Assembly (NCBI GenBank): GCA_023657425.1 | Contig: JAGTJW010000001.1 | Coordinates: 930,001-994,000, forward strand | DNA: 64,000 nucleotides | Reading direction: 5' to 3' | DNA from: Ideonella sp. WA131b | Lineage (GTDB): Bacteria; Pseudomonadota; Gammaproteobacteria; Burkholderiales; Burkholderiaceae_C | In this document: piece by piece, positions 27,298 to 37,005 of the stretch | Layout of the letters: the number at the start of each line of letters is the position of its first letter | How positions within the stretch are numbered: the stretch's first letter is position 1 | Made by a program: the position numbers and the translations under genes | Notes under the pieces: model-generated | Told to the model about the DNA's origin: nothing | What the model saw: the letters and a program-made list of their open reading frames with translations, nothing else | The model's database searches: none

Positions 27298-28938
27298 TTA
27301 CGGCGGCCCGCCGCGGGCCTCGAGCTGCAACTCGCGGCGCTGCGCCACCAGCTGGCGCAGCCGCACGTCGATGACCGAAGCCTCGATGAAGTCCTGCGGG
27401 CCGGCATCGTCGCGCGATGCCTGCTGCGCGACGCGGAATCGGTCGATGGCGCCAGGCAGATCGCCCAGCGCCGCGCGCGCCTCGGCGGCGGCGCGCAGCG
27501 ACCGCAGCCGCTGGCCCAGGGCCTCGGCCGTGCCCGACAGCCGCTCCCAGGCGGTGGCGTCGTGCCGGTGCTCGGACAACCAGGTCTGCAGCGTCTCGGT
27601 GCTCGCGCGCAGGGCCTGGGCCTCGCTGCCCGGCCGCGCACGGTGCAGATCGAGCAGCAGCTGCGCCCGCATCAGCATCGGGGCACGCGCGGCGCTGCGC
27701 GGGGCGTCGGCCGGTGCCGGTGGCAGCGCATCCAGCAGCGCCAGCGCGCCGGGCGTGTCGCCGGCCGCCTGGCGGATCTCGGCGTGCATGAGCGCCAGCG
27801 CGCGCTCGGCATGAAGGTCGCGCCTGGGCAGCGTGGCGGCCATCTCCCGCGCCTCGGTGGCCTGGCGTTCGGCGCGCGCGGGGTCGTTCAGCCGCTGCGC
27901 CGCCATCGCCCCGGCCATCCGCGCCGCGATGCGCTCCACCACCAGCGGCGACGAGCTCTGGCCCGACAGCCGCGCCAGGCTCTGCGCCCCCGGGTCCATC
28001 AGCACGCGGGCGCGGGCCTGCATCAGCGCGTGCAGCAGCGTCGGCTCGGGCAGCGGCATCGGCGCGGCCAACACGCGCGTGCGGGCCTCGGTGATGCGGT
28101 CCATCGTGAGCGGGTGCGTGCGCAGGTAGGGGAAGCTGTTGTTGTCGTTGATGCGGCTGGCGAGGTCGAGCTTCTCGAACATCTGCGCCATGCCGGCGGG
28201 GTTGAAGCCGGCTTCGGCCAGCAGCCCGAAGCCGACCCGGTCCGCCTCGCGCTCCATGGCACGCGTGAAATTGAGCTGCGTCTGGATGGCCGCGGCCTGC
28301 CCGCCCATGATGGCGGCATTGGCGCCGTCGATGGAGGTGCCGCCGCTGCCGCGGCTGGCCGCCAGCACGCCCAGCAAGAACCCGGCCACCGCCAGCAGCG
28401 AGGCCTGCTGCTGCGGCGCGATGCTGCGCGCGATGTGGCGCTGGGTGACGTGCGTGAGCTCGTGGGCCAGCACCGAGGCCAGCGCATCAGGAGTGGAAGT
28501 CAGCGCGATGAGGCCGAGGTGCACACCGACATAACCGCCGGGCAGGGCAAAGGCGTTCACGCTGCGGTCGTTGACGAGAAAGATGTCCCAGGCAAACGCG
28601 GCGTCGACGTCGGGCTCGATGTCGCCGCGCGCGCGCGCGGCGCGCAGCAGCGGCGCATACAGCTGCTGCACGTAGTCGAGCAGGATGTGGTCGTCGAGGA
28701 AGGCGGGGTCGCGCCGGCCCTCGCGCAGGATGGCGTCGCCGATGCGGCGCTCCTGGTTGACGGAGAGGTCGGCCGAGGCGCCCTCGCCCAGGGCCGGCAG
28801 GCGCACGGCGTTGGCCGGTGCCGCGGCCGGCTGCGCCCAGGCCGGCGCGAGCGACGAGGCCGCCATCAACGCCGCCAGCGCAGCGGCGCCCAGGCGCGAA
28901 CGGGTGGGCAGTGGGACTTTGGGGAGGGCCAGGTTCAA
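27298..28938 (-). CDS. Periplasmic M48 metalloprotease with TPR region (BepA-like)
   Basis: A 546-residue protein with a Sec signal (cleavage after PAWAQ), an M48 peptidase domain with zinc motif HELTH (H159, E160, H163) and the third ligand in READRVGF, then an alpha-helical TPR-like C-terminal half (about 310-540). BepA/YfgC degrades or chaperones stalled outer-membrane proteins such as LptD, whose gene is also in this window. The start is taken as TTG 28938 with GAAGGAC nine bases upstream; the frame is open to 29058 but would then overlap the divergent moaC start. Confidence 0.82.
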   Translation of the reverse strand: MNLALPKVPLPTRSRLGAAALAALMAASSLAPAWAQPAAAPANAVRLPALGEGASADLSVNQERRIGDAILREGRRDPAFLDDHILLDYVQQLYAPLLRAARARGDIEPDVDAAFAWDIFLVNDRSVNAFALPGGYVGVHLGLIALTSTPDALASVLAHELTHVTQRHIARSIAPQQQASLLAVAGFLLGVLAASRGSGGTSIDGANAAIMGGQAAAIQTQLNFTRAMEREADRVGFGLLAEAGFNPAGMAQMFEKLDLASRINDNNSFPYLRTHPLTMDRITEARTRVLAAPMPLPEPTLLHALMQARARVLMDPGAQSLARLSGQSSSPLVVERIAARMAGAMAAQRLNDPARAERQATEAREMAATLPRRDLHAERALALMHAEIRQAAGDTPGALALLDALPPAPADAPRSAARAPMLMRAQLLLDLHRARPGSEAQALRASTETLQTWLSEHRHDATAWERLSGTAEALGQRLRSLRAAAEARAALGDLPGAIDRFRVAQQASRDDAGPQDFIEASVIDVRLRQLVAQRRELQLEARGGPP

Positions 28939-29012
28939 CGGCGTCCTTCGCGGGCTCGGCCACGGGGGCCGCTGGCTATCATGACACCGCCCCGTTGCTG
29001 AACGTGAAGACC

Positions 29013-29537
29013 ATGCCCCACCCCGACGAAACCCACGCGGCCGACCCGCCGCTGACACACTTCGACGCCCAGGGCCAGGCGCACATGGTCGACGTCGGTG
29101 CCAAGGCCGAGACGCACCGCGTGGCGCGTGCCACCGGGCGCATCCGCATGCTGCCGGCGACCTTCGCGCTGGTGGCCGCGGGCCAGGCCCGCAAGGGCGA
29201 CGTCATCGCCGTGGCGCGCATCGCCGCCATCCAGGGCGCCAAGCGCACAGCCGAGCTGGTGCCGCTGTGCCACCCGCTGCCGATCACGCGCGTGGCGGTG
29301 GACTTCGAGCTCGACGCCGACGCCCATGCGGTGCAGTGCACGGTGCAGGTGGAGACCTTCGGCCGCACGGGCGTGGAGATGGAGGCGCTGACGGCCGTGC
29401 AGGTGGGCCTGCTCACGGTGTACGACATGCTCAAGGCCGCCGACCGCGGCATGGTGATGGACGGCATCCGCGTGCTGGCCAAGAGCGGCGGCCAGAGCGG
29501 CGACTGGGTGGCCGCACCCGCCCAGGACGGCGGCTAA
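29013..29537 (+). CDS. moaC: Cyclic pyranopterin monophosphate synthase MoaC
   Basis: A 174-residue enzyme for molybdenum cofactor synthesis step 2, forming cPMP from the cyclised GTP product of MoaA. Conserved segments: [37 protein letters not shown] and the catalytic LKAADRGM near the end. It stands alone here, without moaA or other moa genes. Its stop overlaps by four bases with the stop of the convergent pglL-like gene. Confidence 0.95.
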   Translation: MPHPDETHAADPPLTHFDAQGQAHMVDVGAKAETHRVARATGRIRMLPATFALVAAGQARKGDVIAVARIAAIQGAKRTAELVPLCHPLPITRVAVDFELDADAHAVQCTVQVETFGRTGVEMEALTAVQVGLLTVYDMLKAADRGMVMDGIRVLAKSGGQSGDWVAAPAQDGG

Positions 29538-31297
29538 CGCGCATCCTGCACGAAGTCGCGCCACGCCGGCGTTGCATCGGGCGGGGGCTGGCACTGGAAG
29601 GCCGCGACGGCCGAAGCCGGGCTGGCGCAGGGCGCGAAGAAGCCGGCGGCATCCGGCCTGCGGAACTCGCGCAGCCGCGCCACCAGGTGGCGTGCCGCGG
29701 CGTCGTCGCCAGCGGCCGCCCGTTCGCGCGCCCAGGCCATCATGAAGCGCGTGTCGAGCAGGTAGTGGCTGGCCCGCGCCACGGCCGCCTCGCGGTCGTC
29801 GACGGGGACGTTCGAGGTGGCCGCGGCGTAGTCGGCGTGGTGGCCGAAGAACACGCTGCGCTGGCCGGCCTGCACGCGCTGCTGCAGCGGCGGCGCGCTG
29901 GGTGAGGCCTTGAAGATCTCGCTGACGCGGCGGTAGTCCCAGGTGCTCAGCGAGGCGCCCGACAGCAGCAGCAGCGCAGCGGCCATCAGCACCCAGGCCG
30001 CAGGGCGGCGCTCGGCCAAGGTGGCCGGGGGCGGCGCGGCATCGTCGGGGAGGCGCAGCGCCACCCCCAGCGCGAAGGCCGCCGGCAGCAGGAAGTAGCT
30101 GTACCAGAGCGGGTACTCCAGCAGGCTGTGCAGGCCTATCATGAGCACCACCAGCACGGCGCCACGGCGCGCCACCCCGTCGTCGCCCGGCTGCTGCCAG
30201 GCGCACAAGGCGGCGCGGCCGAAGGCCCCGAGCAGCAGCGCCAGCACCACCGTGGCCAGCGGCAGGCCGAGCTCCACGGCCAGGTGCAGCGGCAGGTTGT
30301 GGGCATGGTCGAAGAACGCGGTCGGGCGGGCCGGGAACGGCGTCAGCGTCCAGGCGAGATTGAACTGGCCCCAGCCGACGCCGAACCACGGCTGGGCGCG
30401 GATGAGCGCCAGCGTGTCGGCCCAGATGGCGAAGCGCGAGCTGGAGATGTCGGTCTCGGCCAGGCGCGCGGCGCCCCCGAAGGCCTGCTGCGTGCTGGCG
30501 GCCCACTGCGACATCAGCCACCAGGCCAGCGCATAGACCAGCGGCGCGGCCAGCAGCAGCAAGCGGCCCGGTCGCGCGGCGCGGCGGTCCAGCAGGCCCC
30601 ACAGCGCCAGCAGCAGCACGCTGACCAGCCCCGTGCGTGAGGCCGTGAGCACCACGGCGAACACCATCGCCGCCAGCAGCATGCCGCCAGCCTGCCAGGG
30701 CAGGCGGCGCAGCTCCACGAGCACGACGATGGCGATGCAAGCCCACATCAGCACGCTGCTCAGGTGGTTGGGCTGGCGCAGGTTGCCCACGGCACGGCCC
30801 ACCAGGCCCGAGGCCGCGATCCATTGCCCGTCGGCCCAGGCCGGCATGAACACCTGAATCAAGGAGATCCCCACGTTCAGCACGCCGGCCAGCAGCAGGC
30901 CCCAGCAGAACAGCGCGAACACATCGCCCACGGCCGGCCCGCCCGAGGCCACCCGCCCGGCCTGCAGCAGCAGCACCGCGGCGGCCAGCGTGCACAGCGA
31001 CGACAGCGCCAGCGAGGAAGGCAGCGAGCCGGGCCCCCACGACCAGGCCACGGCGGCCATGAGCAGGCCGATGGCCAGCTCGGGCGCGCCCAGCCGCAAT
31101 CGCCGCGCCGCGGGTGCCAGGGTGAGCACGAAGGCCGCCCACAGGCCGAAGGCGAGGGCCTGGTTGAGGAAGGTCGGGGAAGGGGCGACGTTGTAGGCGA
31201 CGAGGGTGGGGACGGTGGCGGCGAGCAGCGCCGCAGCAGCGGCGAGTCTTCGCGAAGCCGCATCGCCGGGGTACAGCGCCAACGCAGGCTCCCTCAT
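29534..31297 (-). CDS. PglL/TfpW-type O-oligosaccharyltransferase (Wzy_C family)
   Basis: A 587-residue membrane protein with 11-12 helices up to about residue 450 and a soluble C-terminal domain (Wzy_C_2 type). The WaaL/Wzy/PglL signature residues are visible: QPNH near 178 and the periplasmic loop [14 protein letters not shown] near 331-345, which holds the catalytic histidine. PglL enzymes move lipid-linked glycans to Ser/Thr of pilins in the periplasm. It lies directly downstream of a type IV pilin gene in the same direction, the arrangement of pilin-specific enzymes (TfpO/TfpW). ATG 31297 is preferred over GTG 31303. An O-antigen ligase is less likely because of the neighbour and C-terminal domain. 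Confidence 0.78.
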   Translation of the reverse strand: MREPALALYPGDAASRRLAAAAALLAATVPTLVAYNVAPSPTFLNQALAFGLWAAFVLTLAPAARRLRLGAPELAIGLLMAAVAWSWGPGSLPSSLALSSLCTLAAAVLLLQAGRVASGGPAVGDVFALFCWGLLLAGVLNVGISLIQVFMPAWADGQWIAASGLVGRAVGNLRQPNHLSSVLMWACIAIVVLVELRRLPWQAGGMLLAAMVFAVVLTASRTGLVSVLLLALWGLLDRRAARPGRLLLLAAPLVYALAWWLMSQWAASTQQAFGGAARLAETDISSSRFAIWADTLALIRAQPWFGVGWGQFNLAWTLTPFPARPTAFFDHAHNLPLHLAVELGLPLATVVLALLLGAFGRAALCAWQQPGDDGVARRGAVLVVLMIGLHSLLEYPLWYSYFLLPAAFALGVALRLPDDAAPPPATLAERRPAAWVLMAAALLLLSGASLSTWDYRRVSEIFKASPSAPPLQQRVQAGQRSVFFGHHADYAAATSNVPVDDREAAVARASHYLLDTRFMMAWARERAAAGDDAAARHLVARLREFRRPDAAGFFAPCASPASAVAAFQCQPPPDATPAWRDFVQDAR

Positions 31298-31455
31298 GAA
31301 CACGCCTGATGCACGTCCCGGAAAGAGCCTACAGCTGCTGGGAGATCGTGTGCAGAACGCTGGAGGGCCACGGGCGCAAGCCTACGCCACTCGCCGAGTC
31401 GGCGCGTTCCACGGGTCGTGACGCCGAAGGCACCGCGCTGCGACCGCACAAACGA

Positions 31456-31483
31456 CCGAAGGCGACCGGTTGGTCGCCTTCGG
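31456..31483 (-). terminator. Terminator after the pilin gene
   Basis: A perfect 12-bp stem CCGAAGGCGACC / GGTCGCCTTCGG with a 4-base loop lies 65 bases downstream of the pilin stop, followed on the minus strand by TCGTTTGTG. It probably ends most pilin transcripts and lowers expression of the transferase gene behind it. The rest of the 250-base gap between the two genes shows no coding capacity. Confidence 0.75.
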
Positions 31484-31547
31484 TGGCCGGCAGCTCAGCG
31501 CTGGGGGCCTGTGGACCCCCACTGCCGGCGCCGGGAGTCCCTCTTGC

Positions 31548-31985
31548 TCAGTTCTTGACGTAACCCGCGGTAACGCACTGACCGCTGTAGGTCCAGTTCA
31601 AGCGCTCACCACCGGCCACGGGGGTGAGGGTGCAGGTCTCGGTGGCGAGAATGCCTTTGTAGGCGCGCGGCGTCGCGGTGATCACGCCGTCAACAACGTC
31701 GATCTGGGAAAGCGCTCCGACCGTGCTGGTCGCGGGGGTGGGCGGCAGGCCGCCCGTGGTAGCACCCCCGTTGGCTGGAGCGTCCATCTCTGTCAGCGGC
31801 GTACCCGCCTGGAAGTTTTCGGCAACCGCCAACTTGAACGGGGCCATGGCCGCCACGATTTCGCTGTAGGCGGCGCGCTTCATGTAGTTCTGATAGGCCG
31901 GCAGCGCCACCGCCGCCAGGATGCCGATGATCGCCACGACGATCATGAGTTCGATGAGGGTGAAACCTTGCTGAACACGCTTCAT
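31548..31985 (-). CDS. Type IV major pilin (PilA/PilE)
   Basis: A 145-residue prepilin. The short leader MKRVQQG is cut before F8 by PilD, giving N-methyl-Phe and E5 in the mature [20 protein letters not shown] helix. C118 and C137 would form the C-terminal disulfide D-loop. Residues 75-93 ([19 protein letters not shown]) are rich in Ser, Thr and Pro, a likely O-glycan site for the PglL-type enzyme encoded next. GGGAG about eight bases upstream fixes ATG 31985. The strong terminator and stand-alone transcription are typical of a highly expressed major pilin. Confidence 0.92.
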   Translation of the reverse strand: MKRVQQGFTLIELMIVVAIIGILAAVALPAYQNYMKRAAYSEIVAAMAPFKLAVAENFQAGTPLTEMDAPANGGATTGGLPPTPATSTVGALSQIDVVDGVITATPRAYKGILATETCTLTPVAGGERLNWTYSGQCVTAGYVKN

Positions 31986-32154
31986 GGACAGACTCCCGGA
32001 AAAAGGGTTGGGTGGAGGACACGCCCCATGAACGCAGGGGTCGTGCCAGCGTTCAAGCGGCCACCTGATGCGCAATTCCGCACACCGAGTGACGCGATTG
32101 GTCAGATGGAACTGCCGTACCGCGTCGCGCGGGTGGCGCAAGTGACGCAAGGCG

Positions 32155-32943
32155 TCAGGGCGCGGGGTCGGCCAGGGTCAGCACGTCGCCGGTGGCCAGC
32201 GCACGCACGCGGTGCGGACTGGCTTGGGCACGGATCTCGGCCATCACGGTCTCGACCTCGCCGGGCTTGATGTGGGTGATGCAGACCTCGGTGGCGTGCC
32301 GCAGCTGCTTCAGCTCCTGCGCCAGCATCGCCGGACACAGGTGCTGGCTGATGTTGGCGAGCCCGCGCTCCTCGTCGGAGAAGGCGGTCTCGATGACGAG
32401 CTGGGCCACGTGCATGGTGGCCAGGCGTTGCCACAGGCCTGGGTTCGGGCCGGTGTCGCCGGTGAACACCCAGGCCCCTGCGGCGCCGTGCACGGCATAG
32501 CCAACGGCGGGCACGGTGTGACGCGCCGGGAGCACCTCCAGCCGGTGGCGGCCCAGGCGCAACTCGTCGCCCACGGCCAGCGTGTGGAAACGCAGCACGG
32601 GGTTGACCGCATCGGGCAGGCGGCTGAAGTCGGGCCAGATCATGCCGTTGAAGACATGCATCTTCAGGGCCGCAATCGTCTCGGGGAGCGCATGCACGCC
32701 TATGGACGGGCGACCGGCGGCACGCCGCCGCCGCGTGACGCTGTCGGCCAGAAGACCGATGGCCAGCACATGATCGAGGTGGGAGTGCGTGAGGACGATG
32801 TGGTCGATGGCGAACATCTCGTCCAGCGTCAGGTCCCCCACGCCGGTGCCGGCGTCGACGAGGACATCCTCATCGAGCAGGAAAGCCGTCGTGCGGCTGC
32901 CGGCGGCGATGGATCCCGAACATCCGAGCACGCGAATCTGCAT
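32155..32943 (-). CDS. Metallo-beta-lactamase-fold protein, class II cyclic-nucleotide phosphodiesterase-like
   Basis: A 262-residue cytosolic protein with metal motif THSHLDHV (H53, H55, D57, H58), further ligands in FTGDTGPN and CITHIKPGE, and the start [20 protein letters not shown]. The pattern fits PDEase_II (3',5'-cyclic-nucleotide phosphodiesterase) rather than RNase Z or glyoxalase. It is the last gene of a run coding for FHA, PP2C and kinase proteins, so it may lower cAMP or another nucleotide in the same pathway. The in-frame extension to 33174 is not coding-like and is left out. Confidence 0.78.
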   Translation of the reverse strand: MQIRVLGCSGSIAAGSRTTAFLLDEDVLVDAGTGVGDLTLDEMFAIDHIVLTHSHLDHVLAIGLLADSVTRRRRAAGRPSIGVHALPETIAALKMHVFNGMIWPDFSRLPDAVNPVLRFHTLAVGDELRLGRHRLEVLPARHTVPAVGYAVHGAAGAWVFTGDTGPNPGLWQRLATMHVAQLVIETAFSDEERGLANISQHLCPAMLAQELKQLRHATEVCITHIKPGEVETVMAEIRAQASPHRVRALATGDVLTLADPAP

Positions 32944-33001
32944 GAGGCATTGAAGATGGATGCGCCGCACGCCCGTGTCGGACACGCGTGCCGGGCGGCG
33001 C

Positions 33002-33655
33002 CTACCGTGAGATGAACTGCATCTGGGTGCCGGCAAGCTCGATGATGTCACCGTTGCGCAAAGGCACGGATACGCCCACGATGGGGGCACCGTTGATGTT
33101 GGGCCCTGTGGCGCCTTCCACGTGTGCCAAGGCGTAACCGCCGGGTCGTCTGGTGATCGAAGCCACTTGCACACCCGGCTTGCCCACGGTGGTGACGACC
33201 TTGGTCAGCACCACCTCGCGGCCGGCGGCCGCGCCGTTGAGCACCTTGATCGAGGCCGCCAGCGCCGCCGTGGGCAGGCCGCCGAAGCCCGACGTGGCGG
33301 CAGGGCCGTACGCCGCAGCGGCCGGGGCGGGCGACCCCAGGATCAGGGTCTTTTCGAGGTCGCTGCTCTCATCAACCACGAACCTGATCTTGTACTTGCC
33401 GATCTCGACGGTGTCGTTGCGCGCCAGCAGCTGCTTCTTGATGGCCTTGCCGTTGATGTAGGTGCCGTTGGTGCTGTTGAGGTCGTCGATGAAGACGTCG
33501 GTCCCTACCCTCTGCAACACCGCGTGCTCGCCGCTGACGGCGAGGTTGTCGATGACGATGTCGTTGTAGGGCCGACGGCCGAGCGTGGTCTTCTCCTTCG
33601 TGAGCTGGACTTCCTTGATCACCACCCCGTCCAACGCAACGACCAGTTTGCCCAT
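33002..33655 (-). CDS. FHA-domain protein (two FHA-like domains)
   Basis: A 217-residue phosphothreonine-binding adaptor. FHA1 (about 1-77) has all key residues: G26-R27, S41 with H44, and N63-G64 in NSTNGTYING. A second, degenerate FHA fold (about 135-217) has NINGAP and LRNGDIIEL but lacks the GR and SxxH motifs. A linker rich in Ala/Pro joins them. The neighbouring kinase and phosphatase genes probably write and erase the mark it reads. ATG 33655 with GAGGG upstream is preferred to TTG 33667. Confidence 0.88.
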   Translation of the reverse strand: MGKLVVALDGVVIKEVQLTKEKTTLGRRPYNDIVIDNLAVSGEHAVLQRVGTDVFIDDLNSTNGTYINGKAIKKQLLARNDTVEIGKYKIRFVVDESSDLEKTLILGSPAPAAAAYGPAATSGFGGLPTAALAASIKVLNGAAAGREVVLTKVVTTVGKPGVQVASITRRPGGYALAHVEGATGPNINGAPIVGVSVPLRNGDIIELAGTQMQFISR

Positions 33656-33707
33656 GCCTGCCCTCAATCCTCGTGCGCGCGGGGGTCGCCAGGTGGCCCG
33701 GGTTCGC

Positions 33708-34496
33708 TCAGTGCTTGAACGGCCACCATGAACGGCCGGCAGACGACGCGGGGCTGGCGGTTGCGCGGCCCAGGATCACGGAGATGTTGTCTTTTCCCCC
33801 CGCATGGTTGGCGGCGTCGATGAGCGCAAGCGTGCATTGCGCCAGCGTCTCATGCTGCAGCAACACCTCGGCAATGCCGTCGTCATCGAGCATGTCGGAC
33901 AGGCCGTCGGAGCACAGCAGGAACAGATCACCCGTCTGCACGTCGTGCTGGTGGATCTCCAGCAGCACGGTGTCTTCGACGCCCACGGCGCGCGTGACGA
34001 GGTTCTTGTTGACCGAGAAGGCCGCCTGCTCCGGGGTGATGAGGCCGGCGTCGATCTGCTCCTGCAGCAGCGAGTGGTCGCGCGTGATCTGCTGCAGCCT
34101 GCCCTCGCGCAGACGGTAGCATCGGCTGTCGCCGACGTGGCCCAGCAGCAAACGGTTGTCGCGGAACACGGCCATCACCAGCGTGGTGCCCATGCCGGCG
34201 AACTGCGGGTTGCTGTGGCCGGCGTTGTAGATCGCGCGGTTGGCGTTGTCGACGCAGATGTCCATCGCCCGCCGCACCTCGGCGTCAGGGGCCTGGGCCG
34301 AGGCCTCGCGCAGCCAGCGCCCGAGCTCGTCGTGGATGAAGCACGTGGCCATGTGGCTGGCCACCTCGCCGGCGTTGTAGCCGCCCATGCCGTCGGCCAG
34401 CACCGCCAGCGCCACGACGTCATCGGTGGCGACCGAGTCTTCGTTGTTGCTGCGCGCCCGGCCCGGGTCCACGGCGGCATGGAGCTCGATCTTCAT
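33708..34496 (-). CDS. PP2C-family protein phosphatase
   Basis: A 262-residue metal-dependent Ser/Thr phosphatase (Stp1/PrpC type). Motifs in order: RSNNEDS (D20), ADGMGGYNAGEVAS (D35, G36), GHVGDSRCYRL, TRDHSL, LLCSDGLSD and GGKDNISVIL, covering all metal-binding aspartates. There is no membrane segment. Encoded between the kinase and FHA genes, it is the likely antagonist of that kinase. Confidence 0.93.
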   Translation of the reverse strand: MKIELHAAVDPGRARSNNEDSVATDDVVALAVLADGMGGYNAGEVASHMATCFIHDELGRWLREASAQAPDAEVRRAMDICVDNANRAIYNAGHSNPQFAGMGTTLVMAVFRDNRLLLGHVGDSRCYRLREGRLQQITRDHSLLQEQIDAGLITPEQAAFSVNKNLVTRAVGVEDTVLLEIHQHDVQTGDLFLLCSDGLSDMLDDDGIAEVLLQHETLAQCTLALIDAANHAGGKDNISVILGRATASPASSAGRSWWPFKH

Positions 34497-34581
34497 CGGC
34501 ACGGGCTGCGTCTTCTGCGGGTGGTGCAACGCGGAGGATTGTGCCTCGGAACCGGCGCAACCCGGCGACCCGAGAGCCGGC

Positions 34582-35424
34582 TCAGCGTGACGGAGAGCCG
34601 CCCCGCCGCAAGGCCGCGAAGGCCGCGGCCACGGCCTGCGCATCGTCGGGGCGGGCGGTGCGCTCACGGGTCAGCAGCCGGGCCACCAGCGCCGACAACG
34701 CGGGCGTGATCCCCGGGCACCACTGCGCCAGGTCCGGCACCGGGTCCTGGGCGACGCGGCGCAGCAGCTCGCCCATGGTGGCTGCTTCGTGCGGAAGTCG
34801 GCCGGCGAGCAGCTCGAAAGCCATGGCGCCGAGGGCGTAGAGGTCGCCGCGGGCGTCGGGCTCGGCGCCCGCCAGCTGCTCGGGGGCCATGTAGGCCGGG
34901 GTGCCGGGCACGATCCCGGTGCCGGTAGGGCTGCTGCCCACGGTCCACGCCAGGCCGAAGTCGACGATGCGAACCGCGTCGTCGGCCCAGTTCACCAGCA
35001 CGTTGGCGGGCTTGAGGTCACGGTGCACGACTCCGTGTGCGTGGGCATGCGCGAGGCCGCGGGCGACGCGCTCCAGCACCCGCACGACCACCGGCTCGGG
35101 CAGCAGGCGCGCCGGGCGGGTGTAGCGCTGCAGGTCGGTCCCGGGCACCGGCTCCATCGCCAGCCAGGCCGTGGAGCCGGCGACGCCGGCGTCCCACACG
35201 GCCACGACACCCGGGTGATCGAGACCCTGGGCGAGCCGAACGGCCGCCAGGAAGGCCTCGGCCGCGGCCTCCAGGCCCGGCCTGGCCGGCAGGGTTTGCA
35301 CCTTCAACGCGGCGATCTGGTCACCGCGACGGGCGAGCCAGACCTGGCTCTGCGCGCCGGCCCCAAGCCGGCGGATCAGCGTCCAACCGGCAACGACGCC
35401 GTCGCTGCCGGCCGGTTCAGGCAT
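34582..35424 (-). CDS. Serine/threonine protein kinase (soluble, catalytic domain only)
   Basis: A 280-residue Hanks-type kinase: glycine loop LGAGAQSQVW (20-29), catalytic K41 in AALKVQ, HRDLKPAN (134-141), DFG (155-157) and the APE motif in YMAPEQ. It ends shortly after the kinase domain, with no transmembrane or PASTA part, so it is cytosolic and must get its input through partners. It begins 12 bases after the second TerC gene and precedes the PP2C and FHA genes in one direction. Confidence 0.92.
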   Translation of the reverse strand: MPEPAGSDGVVAGWTLIRRLGAGAQSQVWLARRGDQIAALKVQTLPARPGLEAAAEAFLAAVRLAQGLDHPGVVAVWDAGVAGSTAWLAMEPVPGTDLQRYTRPARLLPEPVVVRVLERVARGLAHAHAHGVVHRDLKPANVLVNWADDAVRIVDFGLAWTVGSSPTGTGIVPGTPAYMAPEQLAGAEPDARGDLYALGAMAFELLAGRLPHEAATMGELLRRVAQDPVPDLAQWCPGITPALSALVARLLTRERTARPDDAQAVAAAFAALRRGGSPSR

Positions 35425-35436
35425 GGCCAGCGGCGA

Positions 35437-36177
35437 TCACATGGCGTGGCGCTGCGCCGCGCGCTGCTTGAGGGCCCGGCCGATGCCCAGCACCAGCAGG
35501 GCCCCGGCCAGCCCCGCGCCATAGCGCAGCCAGCCCACGACCTGAGGCAGGTCGCCGGCATTGGCCGACCGCACCGTGGGGACGTAGGGCAGCAGCAGCG
35601 GGTCGCCCACGGCCATCGAGCCGGCGATCCAACCCAGCAGCATGCCGCCGGCCGTGATCACCACCGGGAAGCGGTCCATGAGCTTGATGACCAGCTGGCT
35701 GCCCCAGACGATGATCGGGATCGACACCAGCAGGCCGAAGATGACCAGCGGCAGCTGCTGCCCCGGCGCGGCCGTCTCAGCGGCACCGGCGATGGCGATG
35801 ACGTTGTCCAGGCTCATCACGAAGTCGGCCACGATGACCGTCTTGACGGCGCCCCAGAGCTTGTCGCTGCCGGCGACCTCGCCGTGCGACTCGGACCCGC
35901 TGTCGCTCAGCAGCTTCACGCCGATCCACACCAGCATGATCGCGCCGGCCACCTTCAGGAACGGCAACTTCAGCAGCGACAGCGCGAAGAAGATGAGGAT
36001 CACCCGCAGCACGATGGCGCCGGCCGTGCCCCACAGGATGCCCATGCGACGCTGGGCCGGCGGCAGGTTGCGACACGCCAGCGCGATGACCACCGCGTTG
36101 TCGCCGCCAAGCAGGATGTCGATGGCGATGATCTCGAGCACCGCCAACCAGCTGATCTGGGCCAGGAAGTCCATCAT
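35437..36177 (-). CDS. TerC-family membrane protein (copy 2)
   Basis: A 246-residue protein with about seven helices and the two TerC metal/DN motifs: GGDNAVVIAL (24-33) and MSLDNVIAI in the mirrored half. TerC-family proteins are linked to Mn export at protein secretion sites and to tellurite/stress resistance. The start MMDF at 36177 overlaps the end of the upstream TerC gene by four bases (ATGA). The Ser/Thr kinase gene follows after 12 bases. Confidence 0.88.
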   Translation of the reverse strand: MMDFLAQISWLAVLEIIAIDILLGGDNAVVIALACRNLPPAQRRMGILWGTAGAIVLRVILIFFALSLLKLPFLKVAGAIMLVWIGVKLLSDSGSESHGEVAGSDKLWGAVKTVIVADFVMSLDNVIAIAGAAETAAPGQQLPLVIFGLLVSIPIIVWGSQLVIKLMDRFPVVITAGGMLLGWIAGSMAVGDPLLLPYVPTVRSANAGDLPQVVGWLRYGAGLAGALLVLGIGRALKQRAAQRHAM

Positions 36178-36899
36178 GTCGTGCCCTGGTTGCCGGAGGA
36201 GTCGCCAGCACCGCGGCGGCGGCGCGCGAGCCACTGGCCGACGAGCACCACGCCCACGGCACCGGCCAGCTCGACGATCGTCGTCGTCGGACCGCCCAGC
36301 CGCGTGAAGAGGCCCTCGGCCGCCTGGTCGTGCACCAGCATCTCGCCGGCCACGAAGCCCAGCAGCGCGGCGCCCAGCGTGATGATCACGGGGAAGCGCT
36401 CCATGACCTTCATCAGCACCTGGCTGCCGAAGATGATCAGCGGGATCGAAAGGCCCAGGCCCGCGACGAGCAGCAGCACACGCGCTTCGGGCGGGCCGCT
36501 CTCGGCAGCGGCGGCCACGGCAATGACGTTGTCGAGGCTCATCACGAGATCGGCGATGAGGATCGTTCGGATGGCCCCGGCCAGGTTGCCGGCCGTCTTG
36601 ATGCCACCCTCGTGGTCGTCTTCCGGCACCATCAGCTGCACGCCGATCCAGAACAGCAACGCCGCCCCGACGAGCTTGAGATACGGGTAGTGCAGCAGCT
36701 CGACCGCGAACAGCGTCAGCACCACCCGCATGACGATGGCCACCGCACTGCCCAGGAACACGGCCTTCTTTCGCTGCGATGCGGGCAGGCCGCGGGCGGC
36801 CAGCGCGATGACGACTGCGTTGTCGCCCGACAACAGGATGTTGACCCAGACGATCTTGCCCAACGCGACCCAGAAGCTTGCGTCCGCCAATTGCTCCAT
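36174..36899 (-). CDS. TerC-family membrane protein (copy 1)
   Basis: A 241-residue paralogue of the next gene, with motifs SGDNAVVIALAARGLP near 24 and MSLDNVIAV in the second half, around seven helices and an Arg-rich, Gly/Ser C-terminus. It heads the co-directional run TerC-TerC-kinase-PP2C-FHA-phosphodiesterase. The tandem pair may form a heteromer or handle different metals. No clear riboswitch is seen in the 60-base leader. Confidence 0.88.
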   Translation of the reverse strand: MEQLADASFWVALGKIVWVNILLSGDNAVVIALAARGLPASQRKKAVFLGSAVAIVMRVVLTLFAVELLHYPYLKLVGAALLFWIGVQLMVPEDDHEGGIKTAGNLAGAIRTILIADLVMSLDNVIAVAAAAESGPPEARVLLLVAGLGLSIPLIIFGSQVLMKVMERFPVIITLGAALLGFVAGEMLVHDQAAEGLFTRLGGPTTTIVELAGAVGVVLVGQWLARRRRGAGDSSGNQGTT

Positions 36900-36960
36900 G
36901 AAGCCTCCTCGTGCCGGGGACCACGGCGGTACCCTTGCGGCGAGTAGGGCATTTTAGGCG

Positions 36961-36982
36961 CAGGGCGCCGGGCGGCGCCCTG
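36961..36982 (-). terminator. Terminator after sucD
   Basis: CAGGGCGCC / GGCGCCCTG, a 9-bp perfect stem with loop GGGC, lies 24 bases beyond the sucD stop; downstream on the minus strand is CGCCTAAAAT rather than a U-tract, so termination may be partial and some sucCD transcripts could enter the TerC run. Confidence 0.55.
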
Positions 36983-37005
36983 TGGCAACTACATAGGCAT
37001 CGTGT

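Noticed and set aside
36900-37005. Possible yybP-ykoY (Mn) riboswitch before the TerC genes
   Set aside because: The leader is only about 60 bases after the sucD hairpin and lacks the conserved paired loops; the hairpin fits a terminator better.
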